A DNA stretch of 63,865 bases from Firmicutes bacterium CAG:145 (GTDB lineage: Bacteria > Bacillota > Clostridia > Peptostreptococcales > Anaerovoracaceae): assembly GCA_000435715.1 (NCBI GenBank), contig FR882595.1, positions 227,572 to 291,436 on the forward strand, written 5' to 3'. Positions 1-7,318 of the stretch are shown one piece after another. A program made the translations under genes and the position numbers. The stretch's first letter is position 1. Each line of letters opens with the position of its first letter. The notes under the pieces are model-generated. The model saw only the letters and a list, made by a program, of their open reading frames with translations, was not told the DNA's origin and did not search any database.

Positions 1-1
1 G

Positions 2-2254
2 GCGCTGGCGTCCAAAGCCAGCGGCTACCCTATAGCCAGAGTTACGGCAAAGATTGCCGTGGGAATGACTTTAGACGAGATAGAGATTGCCGAGACTACG
101 GCTGCCTGCGAACCTGTATTGGACTACGTGGTAGCCAAGGTGCCGAGATTCCCGTTTGATAAGTTCACTCAGGCGCCTAACCTGCTGGGAACCCAGATGA
201 AAGCCACCGGAGAGGCCATGAGCATAGGCTCAAATCTGGAAGAATGTCTGCTTAAGGCCGTCCGCTCCCTCGAGACAGGGGCATGTCACCTTCACCTTGA
301 GAAATTCGATGACAAGACGGACCAAGAGCTTTTCGGATACATAGAAGAGTTCAGAGACGACAACATATTCGCCGTTGCAGAGCTGCTGCGCAGAGGCGTC
401 GAAGTGGAAAAGATACACGAGGTGACCAAGATAACGGAATTTTTCTTAAACTCTGTCAAAAAGATAGTTGAAAAAGAAAGAGAGCTTGCCGAAAAAGTCG
501 GAGATGAAAAGGCGCTGGCAGAGGCCAAGGCCATGGGCTTTTCCGACGAGTACATAGCGGGGCTGTGGGGAAAGAAAGAAGAAGAGATTTATAAAATAAG
601 AAAAGAAAAGGCGATAACGCCGGTCTACAGGATGGCGGACACTTTCCATACGGGAGCCTATATACCTTACTTCTATTCGTCGTATCAGGGCAAAAACGCT
701 TCCGTAAAGACCGAAAAGAAGAAGATAATAGTTCTTGGGGCAGGACCCATAAGAATAGGTCAGGGAGTGGAATTCGACTACTCCACGGTTCACGCCGTAA
801 CGACCATCAAAAAAGCCGGCTATGAAGCCATAATCATAAACAACAACCCGGAGACCGTTTCCACCGACTACACCACAGGCGATAAGCTCTACTTCGAGCC
901 GCTGACGGTGGAAGATGTTATGAACGTCATAGACTTTGAGCAGCCGGAGGGAGTCATCGCTTCCCTCGGAGGCCAGACGGCCATAAATCTGGCTCAGCCT
1001 CTGATGGACAGGGGTGTCAAGATTATAGGAACCGACTGCCGGGCCATAGAAAGAGCCGAAAACAGAGACAGCTTCGAGAAGATACTTAAAGACTTGAACA
1101 TTCCTCAGCCGGAGGGCGCCGCCGTCACCAACATCGAAGACGGAGTCAGGACTGCGGCTCGCATAGGTTATCCCGTTCTGGTAAGGCCGAGCTTCGTCCT
1201 CGGCGGAAGAGCCATGCAGATAGTGGCCGACGAAAAACAGCTGAGACAGTATCTCAAGACTGCGGTGGAGATAGACGAAGATAAGCCTGTGCTGGTAGAC
1301 AAGTACATAATAGGCAAAGAGGTGGAAGTGGACGCCATATGCGACGGCAGAGACGTATTCGTGCCGGGCATCATGGAGCTGGTAGAGAGAACCGGTATTC
1401 ACAGCGGCGACTCCATAAGCGTGTATCCGGCTTTCAGCATTTCAGACAAGGTCAAGGGCACCATACTGGGTTACGCCAAGAAGCTGGGATTGGGCATAGG
1501 AATAATAGGGCTGTACAATATACAGTTCATAGTAGACAAGGACGAAAACGTCTTCATCATAGAGGTGAACCCGAGATCATCAAGAACTGTTCCGTTCCTG
1601 TCCAAGGCCACAGGTTACAGCCTTGCCGACATTGCTACGGAGGTCATACTGGGAAAGAGCCTCAAGGAGCAGGGGCTGTTCGACCTGTATCCGGAAGAAA
1701 AGAAGAGGTGGTACGTCAAGGTTCCGGTATTTTCCTTCAACAAGATAAGAGGGCTGGACGCTTACCTGTCGCCGGAGATGAAGTCCACGGGAGAGGCCAT
1801 CGGCTACGACGACAAGCTCAACAGGGCTCTGTTCAAAGCGTTGCAGGCTTCCGGCATGAAGCTACAGAACTACGGAACCGTCTTCGCCACCATAGCCGAC
1901 AAGGATAAGAAAGAAGCCTTGCCGCTGATACGCCGCTTCTACGACTTGGGATTCAACATAGAGGCCACGGAAGGCACGGCAAGATTCCTCAAGGACAACG
2001 GCATCAGGACGAGAATACTCAGAAAGATAAGCGAAGGCTCTGAGGAGATACACAGCTCCATAAGTCAGGGACACATAGCTTACGTGATAAACACCAGCGA
2101 CATAGGGTCGGCGGGCTCTATGAACGACGGCTACGAGATAAGAAAGTACGCCACGGAGAACAACGTAAACATATTTACGGCGCTGGACACGGTGAAGGTT
2201 CTGCTGGACGTGCTGGAAGAGACCACACTTAAGATTTCAACGATTGACGCGTAA
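2..2254 (+). CDS. carB: Carbamoyl-phosphate synthase large subunit, C-terminal 750 residues (5' truncated)
   Basis: The large subunit makes carbamoyl phosphate from ammonia, bicarbonate and two ATP, feeding pyrimidine and arginine synthesis. The frame is open from base 2, so the gene begins before the window. The first codons read ALASKASGYPIARVTAKIAVG, typical of the end of the first synthetase half. The second ATP-grasp half starts near base 720 (GAGPIRIGQGVEFDY), with its ATP-binding region around 1040-1600. The last ~120 residues form the MGS-like allosteric domain. Full-length CarB is about 1070 residues, so roughly 320 are missing. The stop lies 10 bases before the pyrK start, so the genes are co-transcribed. 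Confidence 0.97.
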   Translation, partial: ALASKASGYPIARVTAKIAVGMTLDEIEIAETTAACEPVLDYVVAKVPRFPFDKFTQAPNLLGTQMKATGEAMSIGSNLEECLLKAVRSLETGACHLHLEKFDDKTDQELFGYIEEFRDDNIFAVAELLRRGVEVEKIHEVTKITEFFLNSVKKIVEKERELAEKVGDEKALAEAKAMGFSDEYIAGLWGKKEEEIYKIRKEKAITPVYRMADTFHTGAYIPYFYSSYQGKNASVKTEKKKIIVLGAGPIRIGQGVEFDYSTVHAVTTIKKAGYEAIIINNNPETVSTDYTTGDKLYFEPLTVEDVMNVIDFEQPEGVIASLGGQTAINLAQPLMDRGVKIIGTDCRAIERAENRDSFEKILKDLNIPQPEGAAVTNIEDGVRTAARIGYPVLVRPSFVLGGRAMQIVADEKQLRQYLKTAVEIDEDKPVLVDKYIIGKEVEVDAICDGRDVFVPGIMELVERTGIHSGDSISVYPAFSISDKVKGTILGYAKKLGLGIGIIGLYNIQFIVDKDENVFIIEVNPRSSRTVPFLSKATGYSLADIATEVILGKSLKEQGLFDLYPEEKKRWYVKVPVFSFNKIRGLDAYLSPEMKSTGEAIGYDDKLNRALFKALQASGMKLQNYGTVFATIADKDKKEALPLIRRFYDLGFNIEATEGTARFLKDNGIRTRILRKISEGSEEIHSSISQGHIAYVINTSDIGSAGSMNDGYEIRKYATENNVNIFTALDTVKVLLDVLEETTLKISTIDA

Positions 2255-2264
2255 AGGAGAAGAA

Positions 2265-2999
2265 ATGAAGCAGGGAATATTTACTGTAACAGCCAATGAA
2301 AAGCTGACAGAAGGCGTCATGAGAATGGTGCTGACAGGAGATACGGCGGACATCGCCGGGCCGGGACAGTTTGTCAACATCAAGCTAAACGGCTTGTTCC
2401 TGAGACGGCCCATATCCGTATGCGACCTTACAGGAGACAGGCTTACCATAATTTATAAGATAGTGGGCAAGGGCACGGAGGAAATGGCCCTGATGGAGCC
2501 GGGCCAGGAGCTGGATGTTTTGACGGGCTTAGGCAACGGCTACAGCCTCGAAGAATCGGGGGAAGCGCCGCTGCTCATCGGAGGAGGAGCCGGCGTGCCA
2601 CCCATGTATCTTCTGGCCAAGAAGCTGATAGAAGCGGGAAAGAAGCCGACGGTCATATTAGGCTTCAATACTGCCTCCGAGATGTTTTATGAAGAGGAAT
2701 TCAAGGCTCTGGGAGCCGAGGTAAAGGTGACTACGGCAGACGGCTCCTATGGCATTAAGGGCTTCGTAACGGCGGCCATGGGCGATGATTATTCTTATTT
2801 CTACGCCTGCGGATCTGAGGCCATGCTAAGGGCTGTGGCGGACGCGTCGGTAACCGGCGGGCAGCTGAGCTTTGAGGAGAGAATGGGCTGCGGGTTCGGA
2901 GCCTGCATGGGATGCTCCTGCGAGACTTTATACGGCAGCAAGAGAATATGCAAGGACGGCCCGGTGCTGAGAAAGGAAGAAGTGATATGGCAGAAATGA
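2265..2999 (+). CDS. pyrK: Dihydroorotate dehydrogenase B, electron-transfer subunit PyrK
   Basis: PyrK carries FAD and a [2Fe-2S] cluster and passes electrons from the PyrD flavin to NAD+. The 244-residue product has the FAD-binding loop FLRRPISVCDL, the NAD-binding loop GGGAGVPP and a C-terminal cysteine cluster, CGFGACMGCSC, for the iron-sulfur centre. ATG 2265 is chosen because AAAGGAGA lies just upstream. An in-frame GTG-less extension to 2244 would run into carB. The gene overlaps pyrD by 13 bases, as expected for subunits of one complex. Confidence 0.96.
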   Translation: MKQGIFTVTANEKLTEGVMRMVLTGDTADIAGPGQFVNIKLNGLFLRRPISVCDLTGDRLTIIYKIVGKGTEEMALMEPGQELDVLTGLGNGYSLEESGEAPLLIGGGAGVPPMYLLAKKLIEAGKKPTVILGFNTASEMFYEEEFKALGAEVKVTTADGSYGIKGFVTAAMGDDYSYFYACGSEAMLRAVADASVTGGQLSFEERMGCGFGACMGCSCETLYGSKRICKDGPVLRKEEVIWQK

Positions 3000-3898
3000 A
3001 GGTAAACTTATGCGGCATAACTCTCGACAACCCGGTGATGGCCGCCAGCGGAACATTCGGGTACGGATACGAGTTTGCACAGCTGTATGATATAAACCGG
3101 CTGGGAACCTTTTCGTTCAAGGGAACTACCGCCAAGCCCAGGTTCGGCAACCCTACGCCGAGGATAGCCGAATGTACGGCCGGCATGATAAACTCGGTGG
3201 GACTCCAGAACCCGGGAGTGGATAAGGTCATAGAAGAAGAGCTGCCTAAGTTGGCCAAGTGCTTCGACAAAAAGGTCATGGCCAACGTCAGCGGCTTTTC
3301 CACAGACGAGTATGTAGAAATCTGCCGCAAGCTGGACCCTTGCGACCAGATAGGCTGGCTGGAAGTAAACATAAGCTGCCCCAACGTCCACGGAGGGGGA
3401 ATGGCTTTCGGAACCTGCCCTGAAGCGGCGGCAGAGGTGACAAGAGAAGTCAGAAAGGTCACGAAAAAGCCGGTCATCATAAAGCTGTCCCCAAATGTTA
3501 CGGATATAGTTTCCATAGCAAAGGCCTGCGAGGCGGAGGGGGCAGACGGAGTAAGCCTTATAAACACCCTTCTTGGAATGAGGATAGACCTTAAAACAAA
3601 GAAGCCTGTGGTGGCCAACACCATGGGAGGATTTTCAGGCAGCGCAGTCTTTCCGGTAGCCCTGAGAATGGTCTATCAGGTGGCTTCGGCAGTAAATATA
3701 CCGGTGGTGGGAATGGGAGGCGTTTCCACGGCAGAAGACGTGATAGAGATGATGCTGGCCGGAGCTACGGCGGTGCAGGTAGGCGCCGCAAACCTTGTCA
3801 ATCCTTATGCGTGCAGAGACATAGTGGATTCTCTGCCTGAGGCGATGAAGAAATATAAAATAGAATCACTTGAAGAAATAATCGGAGGTGCCATCTGA
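2987..3898 (+). CDS. pyrD: Dihydroorotate dehydrogenase B, catalytic subunit
   Basis: A class 1B dihydroorotate dehydrogenase that oxidises dihydroorotate to orotate in the cytosol and works with PyrK. The 303-residue protein has the N-terminal block VMAASGTFGYG, the active-site loop NISCPNVHGGG with the class 1 catalytic cysteine, and FMN-phosphate loops GMGGVSTAEDV and AGATAVQVGAAN. ATG 2987 follows an AAGGAAG ribosome site inside pyrK. ATG 2996, which would overlap the pyrK stop as ATGA, is the alternative. It overlaps pyrF by one base. Confidence 0.96.
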   Translation: MAEMKVNLCGITLDNPVMAASGTFGYGYEFAQLYDINRLGTFSFKGTTAKPRFGNPTPRIAECTAGMINSVGLQNPGVDKVIEEELPKLAKCFDKKVMANVSGFSTDEYVEICRKLDPCDQIGWLEVNISCPNVHGGGMAFGTCPEAAAEVTREVRKVTKKPVIIKLSPNVTDIVSIAKACEAEGADGVSLINTLLGMRIDLKTKKPVVANTMGGFSGSAVFPVALRMVYQVASAVNIPVVGMGGVSTAEDVIEMMLAGATAVQVGAANLVNPYACRDIVDSLPEAMKKYKIESLEEIIGGAI

Positions 3899-4596
3899 TG
3901 GGAAAAGATGTTATAGTGGCGTGCGACTTTGACAGCGCGGAAAAGACATTTGAGTTTCTGGACAAATTCACGGAGAAAAAGCCTTTCATAAAGATAGGAA
4001 TGGAGCTGTTTTTTTCGGAGACTCCCGAAATAGTCAGAGATATAAAGAAGAGAGGCCATAAGATATTCTTGGACCTCAAGCTTCACGACATACCAAACAC
4101 CGTAAAGAAGGCCATGGCGGCTCTTTCTAAGCTGGATATAGACATGTGCAACGTTCATTCGGCGGGAACCACCGCCATGATGAAGGCGGCTCTCGAAGGC
4201 CTGACGAGAGAAGACGGCACCAGGCCGATACTGATAGCGGTGACACAGCTCACCTCCACCGATCAGACGGCCATGGAAAAGGACCTGCTGATAAAAGAAG
4301 ACATGAAAGACGTGGTAATGCACTACGCCAAGACGGCGGAGCAGGCAGGGCTGGACGGAGTAGTGTGCTCGCCTATGGAAGCGGAAAAAGTACATGAAGT
4401 ATGCGGCAAGAACTTCCTGACCGTCACTCCCGGAGTCCGCTTCGCAGGCAGCGTGGCCGACGACCAGAAGCGTGTAATGACTCCGGAGGAAGCCAAGAAG
4501 ATAGGAGCCGACTACATAGTGGTGGGAAGACCCATAACGCTGGCTGACGACCCGGTGGAAGCTTACGAAAGATGTCTCAGAGAGTTTTTGGATTAG
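3898..4596 (+). CDS. pyrF: Orotidine 5'-phosphate decarboxylase
   Basis: Converts OMP to UMP, the last step of de novo UMP synthesis. The 232-residue product shows the catalytic signature DLKLHDIPNTV (Asp-Lys-Asp network) and the C-terminal phosphate-binding block VVGRPITLADDP of the short (about 230-residue) bacterial family. The start codon overlaps the pyrD stop by one base (TGATG), implying translational coupling. The pyrE gene follows after a 9-base gap containing AGGAGGAAGAG. Confidence 0.96.
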   Translation: MGKDVIVACDFDSAEKTFEFLDKFTEKKPFIKIGMELFFSETPEIVRDIKKRGHKIFLDLKLHDIPNTVKKAMAALSKLDIDMCNVHSAGTTAMMKAALEGLTREDGTRPILIAVTQLTSTDQTAMEKDLLIKEDMKDVVMHYAKTAEQAGLDGVVCSPMEAEKVHEVCGKNFLTVTPGVRFAGSVADDQKRVMTPEEAKKIGADYIVVGRPITLADDPVEAYERCLREFLD

Positions 4597-4605
4597 GAGG
4601 AAGAG

Positions 4606-5247
4606 ATGGCAAACAACATAGAAAAGACCATAGCAAAGGATTTGCTGGCTATAAAAGCGGTGTTTTTCCGCCCGGAGGAGCCGTTTACATGGGCCAGCGG
4701 AATCAAGAGCCCTGTATATTGCGATAACAGACTGACCCTGACCTCGACGGAGGCCAGAAACGATGTGGAAGAAGGTCTGGCGCAGGTGATAAGAGAAAAC
4801 TACCCTGAGGCAGAGGTGCTGATGGGAACTGCTACGGCAGGCATAGCCCATGCAGCCATAACGGCTCATATTTTAGGCATACCTATGGGATACGTCCGCT
4901 CCGGAGCCAAGGATCACGGCAGGCAGAACAGGATAGAAGGCCGTCTGGAAAAAGGCCAGAAGGTGGTAGTGGTGGAAGACTTGATCTCCACCGCCGGAAG
5001 CGTCATCGACGCGGTAAACGCCCTGAGAGAAGAGGGGGCGGAAGTGCTGGGAGTAGTGAGCATATTTACTTACGGCATGGCTAAGGGCTTAGAAAGGCTC
5101 AAGGAAGCGGGAGTCAAGAACGTCTCCCTCACCAACTTCGACGTCATCGCGCAGGTGGCGGCCGACGAGGGCTATATCAAGCAGGAGGACATAAAGCGGC
5201 TGATCAAGTTCAGAGACAACCCGTCCGACGAAAGCTGGATAAAATAA
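4606..5247 (+). CDS. pyrE: Orotate phosphoribosyltransferase
   Basis: Transfers ribose 5-phosphate from PRPP to orotate, giving OMP, the substrate of the neighbouring PyrF. The 213-residue protein has the type I PRTase PRPP loop VVVVEDLISTAGS and the upstream orotate and flexible-loop region GYVRSGAKDHGRQNRIEG. Its start is preceded by AGGAGGAAGAG. It sits in operon order pyrK-D-F-E-B, which is typical of Firmicutes although pyrC is not in view. Confidence 0.96.
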   Translation: MANNIEKTIAKDLLAIKAVFFRPEEPFTWASGIKSPVYCDNRLTLTSTEARNDVEEGLAQVIRENYPEAEVLMGTATAGIAHAAITAHILGIPMGYVRSGAKDHGRQNRIEGRLEKGQKVVVVEDLISTAGSVIDAVNALREEGAEVLGVVSIFTYGMAKGLERLKEAGVKNVSLTNFDVIAQVAADEGYIKQEDIKRLIKFRDNPSDESWIK

Positions 5248-5259
5248 AAGGAGAAGCAA

Positions 5260-6351
5260 ATGAGAAGTCTCATAAGCATATTGGATTTCACTGCCGAGGA
5301 ACTGGATAGACTCATAGATACGGCGATGGACATAATAGAAAATCCCGAAGAATACTCACAGAAGTGCAGAGGCAAGAAGCTTGCCACCCTGTTCTTCGAG
5401 CCGTCCACCAGAACAAGACTCAGCTTCGAGGCCGCCATGTACGAGCTTGGCGGCAACGTCATAGGCTTTTCGGAGGCGGCCAGCTCGTCTTCTTCAAAGG
5501 GAGAAAGCGTTGCAGATACGGCCAAGATAATCAGCTGCTACGCCGACATCATAGCCATGCGCCACCCTATGGAGGGGGCGCCTCTGGTAGCTTCGAGAAA
5601 CGCCTCCATACCCGTAATAAACGCAGGAGACGGCGGCCACAACCACCCGACTCAGACTCTGGCAGACATACTTACCATTTACAGAGAGAAGGGAAGGCTG
5701 AACGATCTTACCATAGGCATGTGCGGCGACCTTAAATACGGCAGAACCGTTCACTCGCTGATAGAGGCCATGTCGGAGAGAAAGGGCATCAAGATAGTCC
5801 TCATCTCACCTGACGAGCTGAGGCTGCCGGGCTATATCAAAAAAGACGTGATGGACAAGAAGGGCATGGAATATGAGGAGATAGGCTCTCTCGAGCAGGC
5901 GTTGCCGGGACTTGACGTATTATACATGACTCGCGTCCAGAGAGAGAGGTTTGACAGTCTCGAAGAGTACGAAAGACTCAAGGACAGCTATATCCTCACG
6001 CCCGAAAAGCTGGCTCACGCCGACGAGAAGATGGCCATACTCCATCCGCTGCCGAGGGTGAACGAAATATCGGTGGCCGTGGACGATGACCCAAGGGCCT
6101 GCTATTTCAGACAAGCTCTCAACGGCAAGTACATGAGGATGGCGCTGATACTCAAGCTTCTGTCCGAAGCAGAGAAGAATCCCCGCCCGGCCAAGGCTGC
6201 GGAAGAGGTGGTAATTGCCGGAGGCGACATGTGCTGCAAGAACTCCAAGTGCATAACCCGCACGGAACAGGAGCTGAAGCAGATGTTCAAGGCTGCCGGA
6301 GGCGGAGCCTACAGGTGCGTCTACTGCGAGCAGAAGGTAGACAGAGGATAA
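5260..6351 (+). CDS. pyrB: Aspartate carbamoyltransferase fused to a PyrI-type zinc domain
   Basis: Catalyses carbamoyl phosphate plus aspartate to carbamoyl aspartate. Residues 1-310 are an ordinary catalytic chain with the phosphate-binding motif FFEPSTRTRLSF (STRTR at 49-53), HPLPRVNEI and GDLKYGRTVHS. The tail from about residue 317 is extra. It has Cys326-x4-Cys331-x21-Cys353-x2-Cys356 within text resembling KNSKCITRTE and YRCVYCEQK, which matches the zinc-binding C-terminal domain of the regulatory chain PyrI. The N-terminal nucleotide-binding domain of PyrI is absent and no pyrI follows. RBS AAAGGAGAAG precedes ATG 5260. It is the last gene of the operon. Confidence 0.95.
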   Translation: MRSLISILDFTAEELDRLIDTAMDIIENPEEYSQKCRGKKLATLFFEPSTRTRLSFEAAMYELGGNVIGFSEAASSSSSKGESVADTAKIISCYADIIAMRHPMEGAPLVASRNASIPVINAGDGGHNHPTQTLADILTIYREKGRLNDLTIGMCGDLKYGRTVHSLIEAMSERKGIKIVLISPDELRLPGYIKKDVMDKKGMEYEEIGSLEQALPGLDVLYMTRVQRERFDSLEEYERLKDSYILTPEKLAHADEKMAILHPLPRVNEISVAVDDDPRACYFRQALNGKYMRMALILKLLSEAEKNPRPAKAAEEVVIAGGDMCCKNSKCITRTEQELKQMFKAAGGGAYRCVYCEQKVDRG

Positions 6352-6396
6352 TTTCCCGGACAGATAGAGAAATATGGGAAAGAAAATATATGAAAA

Positions 6397-6433
6397 CCCC
6401 CTCGAATTACTTAAAATAAGCTGATCGAGGGGG
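6397..6433 (+). other. Perfect 9-bp stem-loop after pyrB
   Basis: CCCCCTCGA (6397-6405) pairs with TCGAGGGGG (6425-6433) around a 19-nt loop. There is no T-run after it. It lies just before the real terminator and shares its CTCGA core, so it may stabilise the 3' end of the pyr mRNA. Confidence 0.6.
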
Positions 6434-6439
6434 ATAAAG

Positions 6440-6480
6440 CCCACTCGCTATGACATAAACATGCATTTCGAGTGGGTTTT
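6440..6480 (+). terminator. Terminator of the pyr operon
   Basis: CCCACTCG (6440-6447) pairs with CGAGTGGG (6469-6476) and is followed by TTTTC. A second copy of the 3' arm (CGAGTGGG at 6512-6519) could compete for the same 5' arm. It also sits at the 3' end of the convergent gene on the minus strand. Confidence 0.65.
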
Positions 6481-6526
6481 CATATACTCATTTCATTCAA
6501 AATATACTTTTCGAGTGGGATTTCAA

Positions 6527-6907
6527 TCACTGATTTTTATTTTTAGGCCTGTAGACGATTATCACCATCGCTACGAAAAACCATGCAGGTAATACGGCCA
6601 GCCAAAGCGGCGTTTCTTTCATATCAGAAAACGATATCCATCTGTATATGATAATGCCGACAAGAGCAATTACAGATATTAACGCAATCATCTTTTCTAA
6701 TTTGCTGCCGAGATTCTTTCTGAAAAACGAAGTCTCTTTGCACCAGAAAAAGATACATAAGACGCTTGTCGTATCAACCGCTACGACAGGAGGCAGCGTC
6801 TTCGAATTATCCGCGAAATTCACCAGAGCTATCGTATATATTGCAGCTATGGCTATACACGCCAATATGCCCAAATATTTTTTTAATTCTTTCAGTATAT
6901 TTTTCAT
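6527..6907 (-). CDS. Small integral membrane protein, function unknown
   Basis: A 126-residue protein of unrecognised family with four predicted hydrophobic segments: LGILACIAIAAIYTIALVNF, a second around VVAVDTTSVLCIFFW, a third around MIALISVIALVGIIIY and a fourth around LAVLPAWFFVAMVIIVY. It ends in a short basic tail. ATG 6907 is chosen because GGAGGAG lies 7 bases upstream; the longer upstream frame has no ribosome site. It is divergent from feoA and converges on the pyr operon. No function is inferred. Confidence 0.7.
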   Translation of the reverse strand: MKNILKELKKYLGILACIAIAAIYTIALVNFADNSKTLPPVVAVDTTSVLCIFFWCKETSFFRKNLGSKLEKMIALISVIALVGIIIYRWISFSDMKETPLWLAVLPAWFFVAMVIIVYRPKNKNQ

Positions 6908-7045
6908 ACTGGCTGCTCCTCCCATAGTTCCTCTGTGATTAAGCGGTAGAGTCATTCTTCTTAATGTATATTTTACACAATGCTATCACGACAAGAAATA
7001 TTTGTCAATAATTTATCGATATCTGCTTTCACAGCCGACGATCTT

Positions 7046-7080
7046 CTTTCATAAGTTAACAATAGCAGAATTTATGAAAG
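7046..7080 (+). promoter_or_regulatory. Inverted repeat overlapping the feoA ribosome binding site
   Basis: CTTTCATAA (7046-7054) and TTATGAAAG (7072-7080) form a perfect 9-bp inverted repeat with a 17-nt spacer. The 3' arm includes part of the feoA Shine-Dalgarno AAAGGA (7077-7082). It could be a repressor operator or a hairpin that hides the ribosome site. Confidence 0.45.
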
Positions 7081-7093
7081 GAACTGTTTTTCC

Positions 7094-7318
7094 ATGATAG
7101 GTTTGAATAGATTGAATATAGACGAGGAGGCCGTTGTAGCTAAGATAGGTGAAAAAAGCAGGCGGCTCAAGGATCTGGGACTCGTCGAGGGAACGAAAGT
7201 AAAATGTGTGCTGAGGAGTCCGCTGGGAGATCCTTACGCATATAAGATACGTGGGGCAGTGGTAGCCATAAGAAAAGAGGACGCATCGCAGATCATGGTG
7301 GAGGCGCCTATGCCATGA
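7094..7318 (+). CDS. feoA: Ferrous iron transport protein A
   Basis: A small 74-residue SH3-like cytosolic protein that supports ferrous iron uptake by FeoB. The text KSRRLKDLGLVEGTKVKCVLRSPLGDP followed by a short beta-rich tail fits the FeoA domain over its whole length. ATG 7094 is preceded by GAAAGGAA. Its stop overlaps the feoB start (ATGA), so the two are translationally coupled. An inverted repeat covering the ribosome site suggests control at this point. Confidence 0.93.
   Translation: MIGLNRLNIDEEAVVAKIGEKSRRLKDLGLVEGTKVKCVLRSPLGDPYAYKIRGAVVAIRKEDASQIMVEAPMP

Noticed and set aside
446..1402. Long minus-strand ORF (318 codons) opposite carB
   Set aside because: It lies fully antisense to a well-conserved gene, has no family motifs or ribosome site, and its composition is that of a complement shadow.
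3805..4869. Minus-strand ORF of 354 codons across pyrF and pyrE
   Set aside because: Antisense to two clear genes; histidine- and arginine-rich text without motifs.
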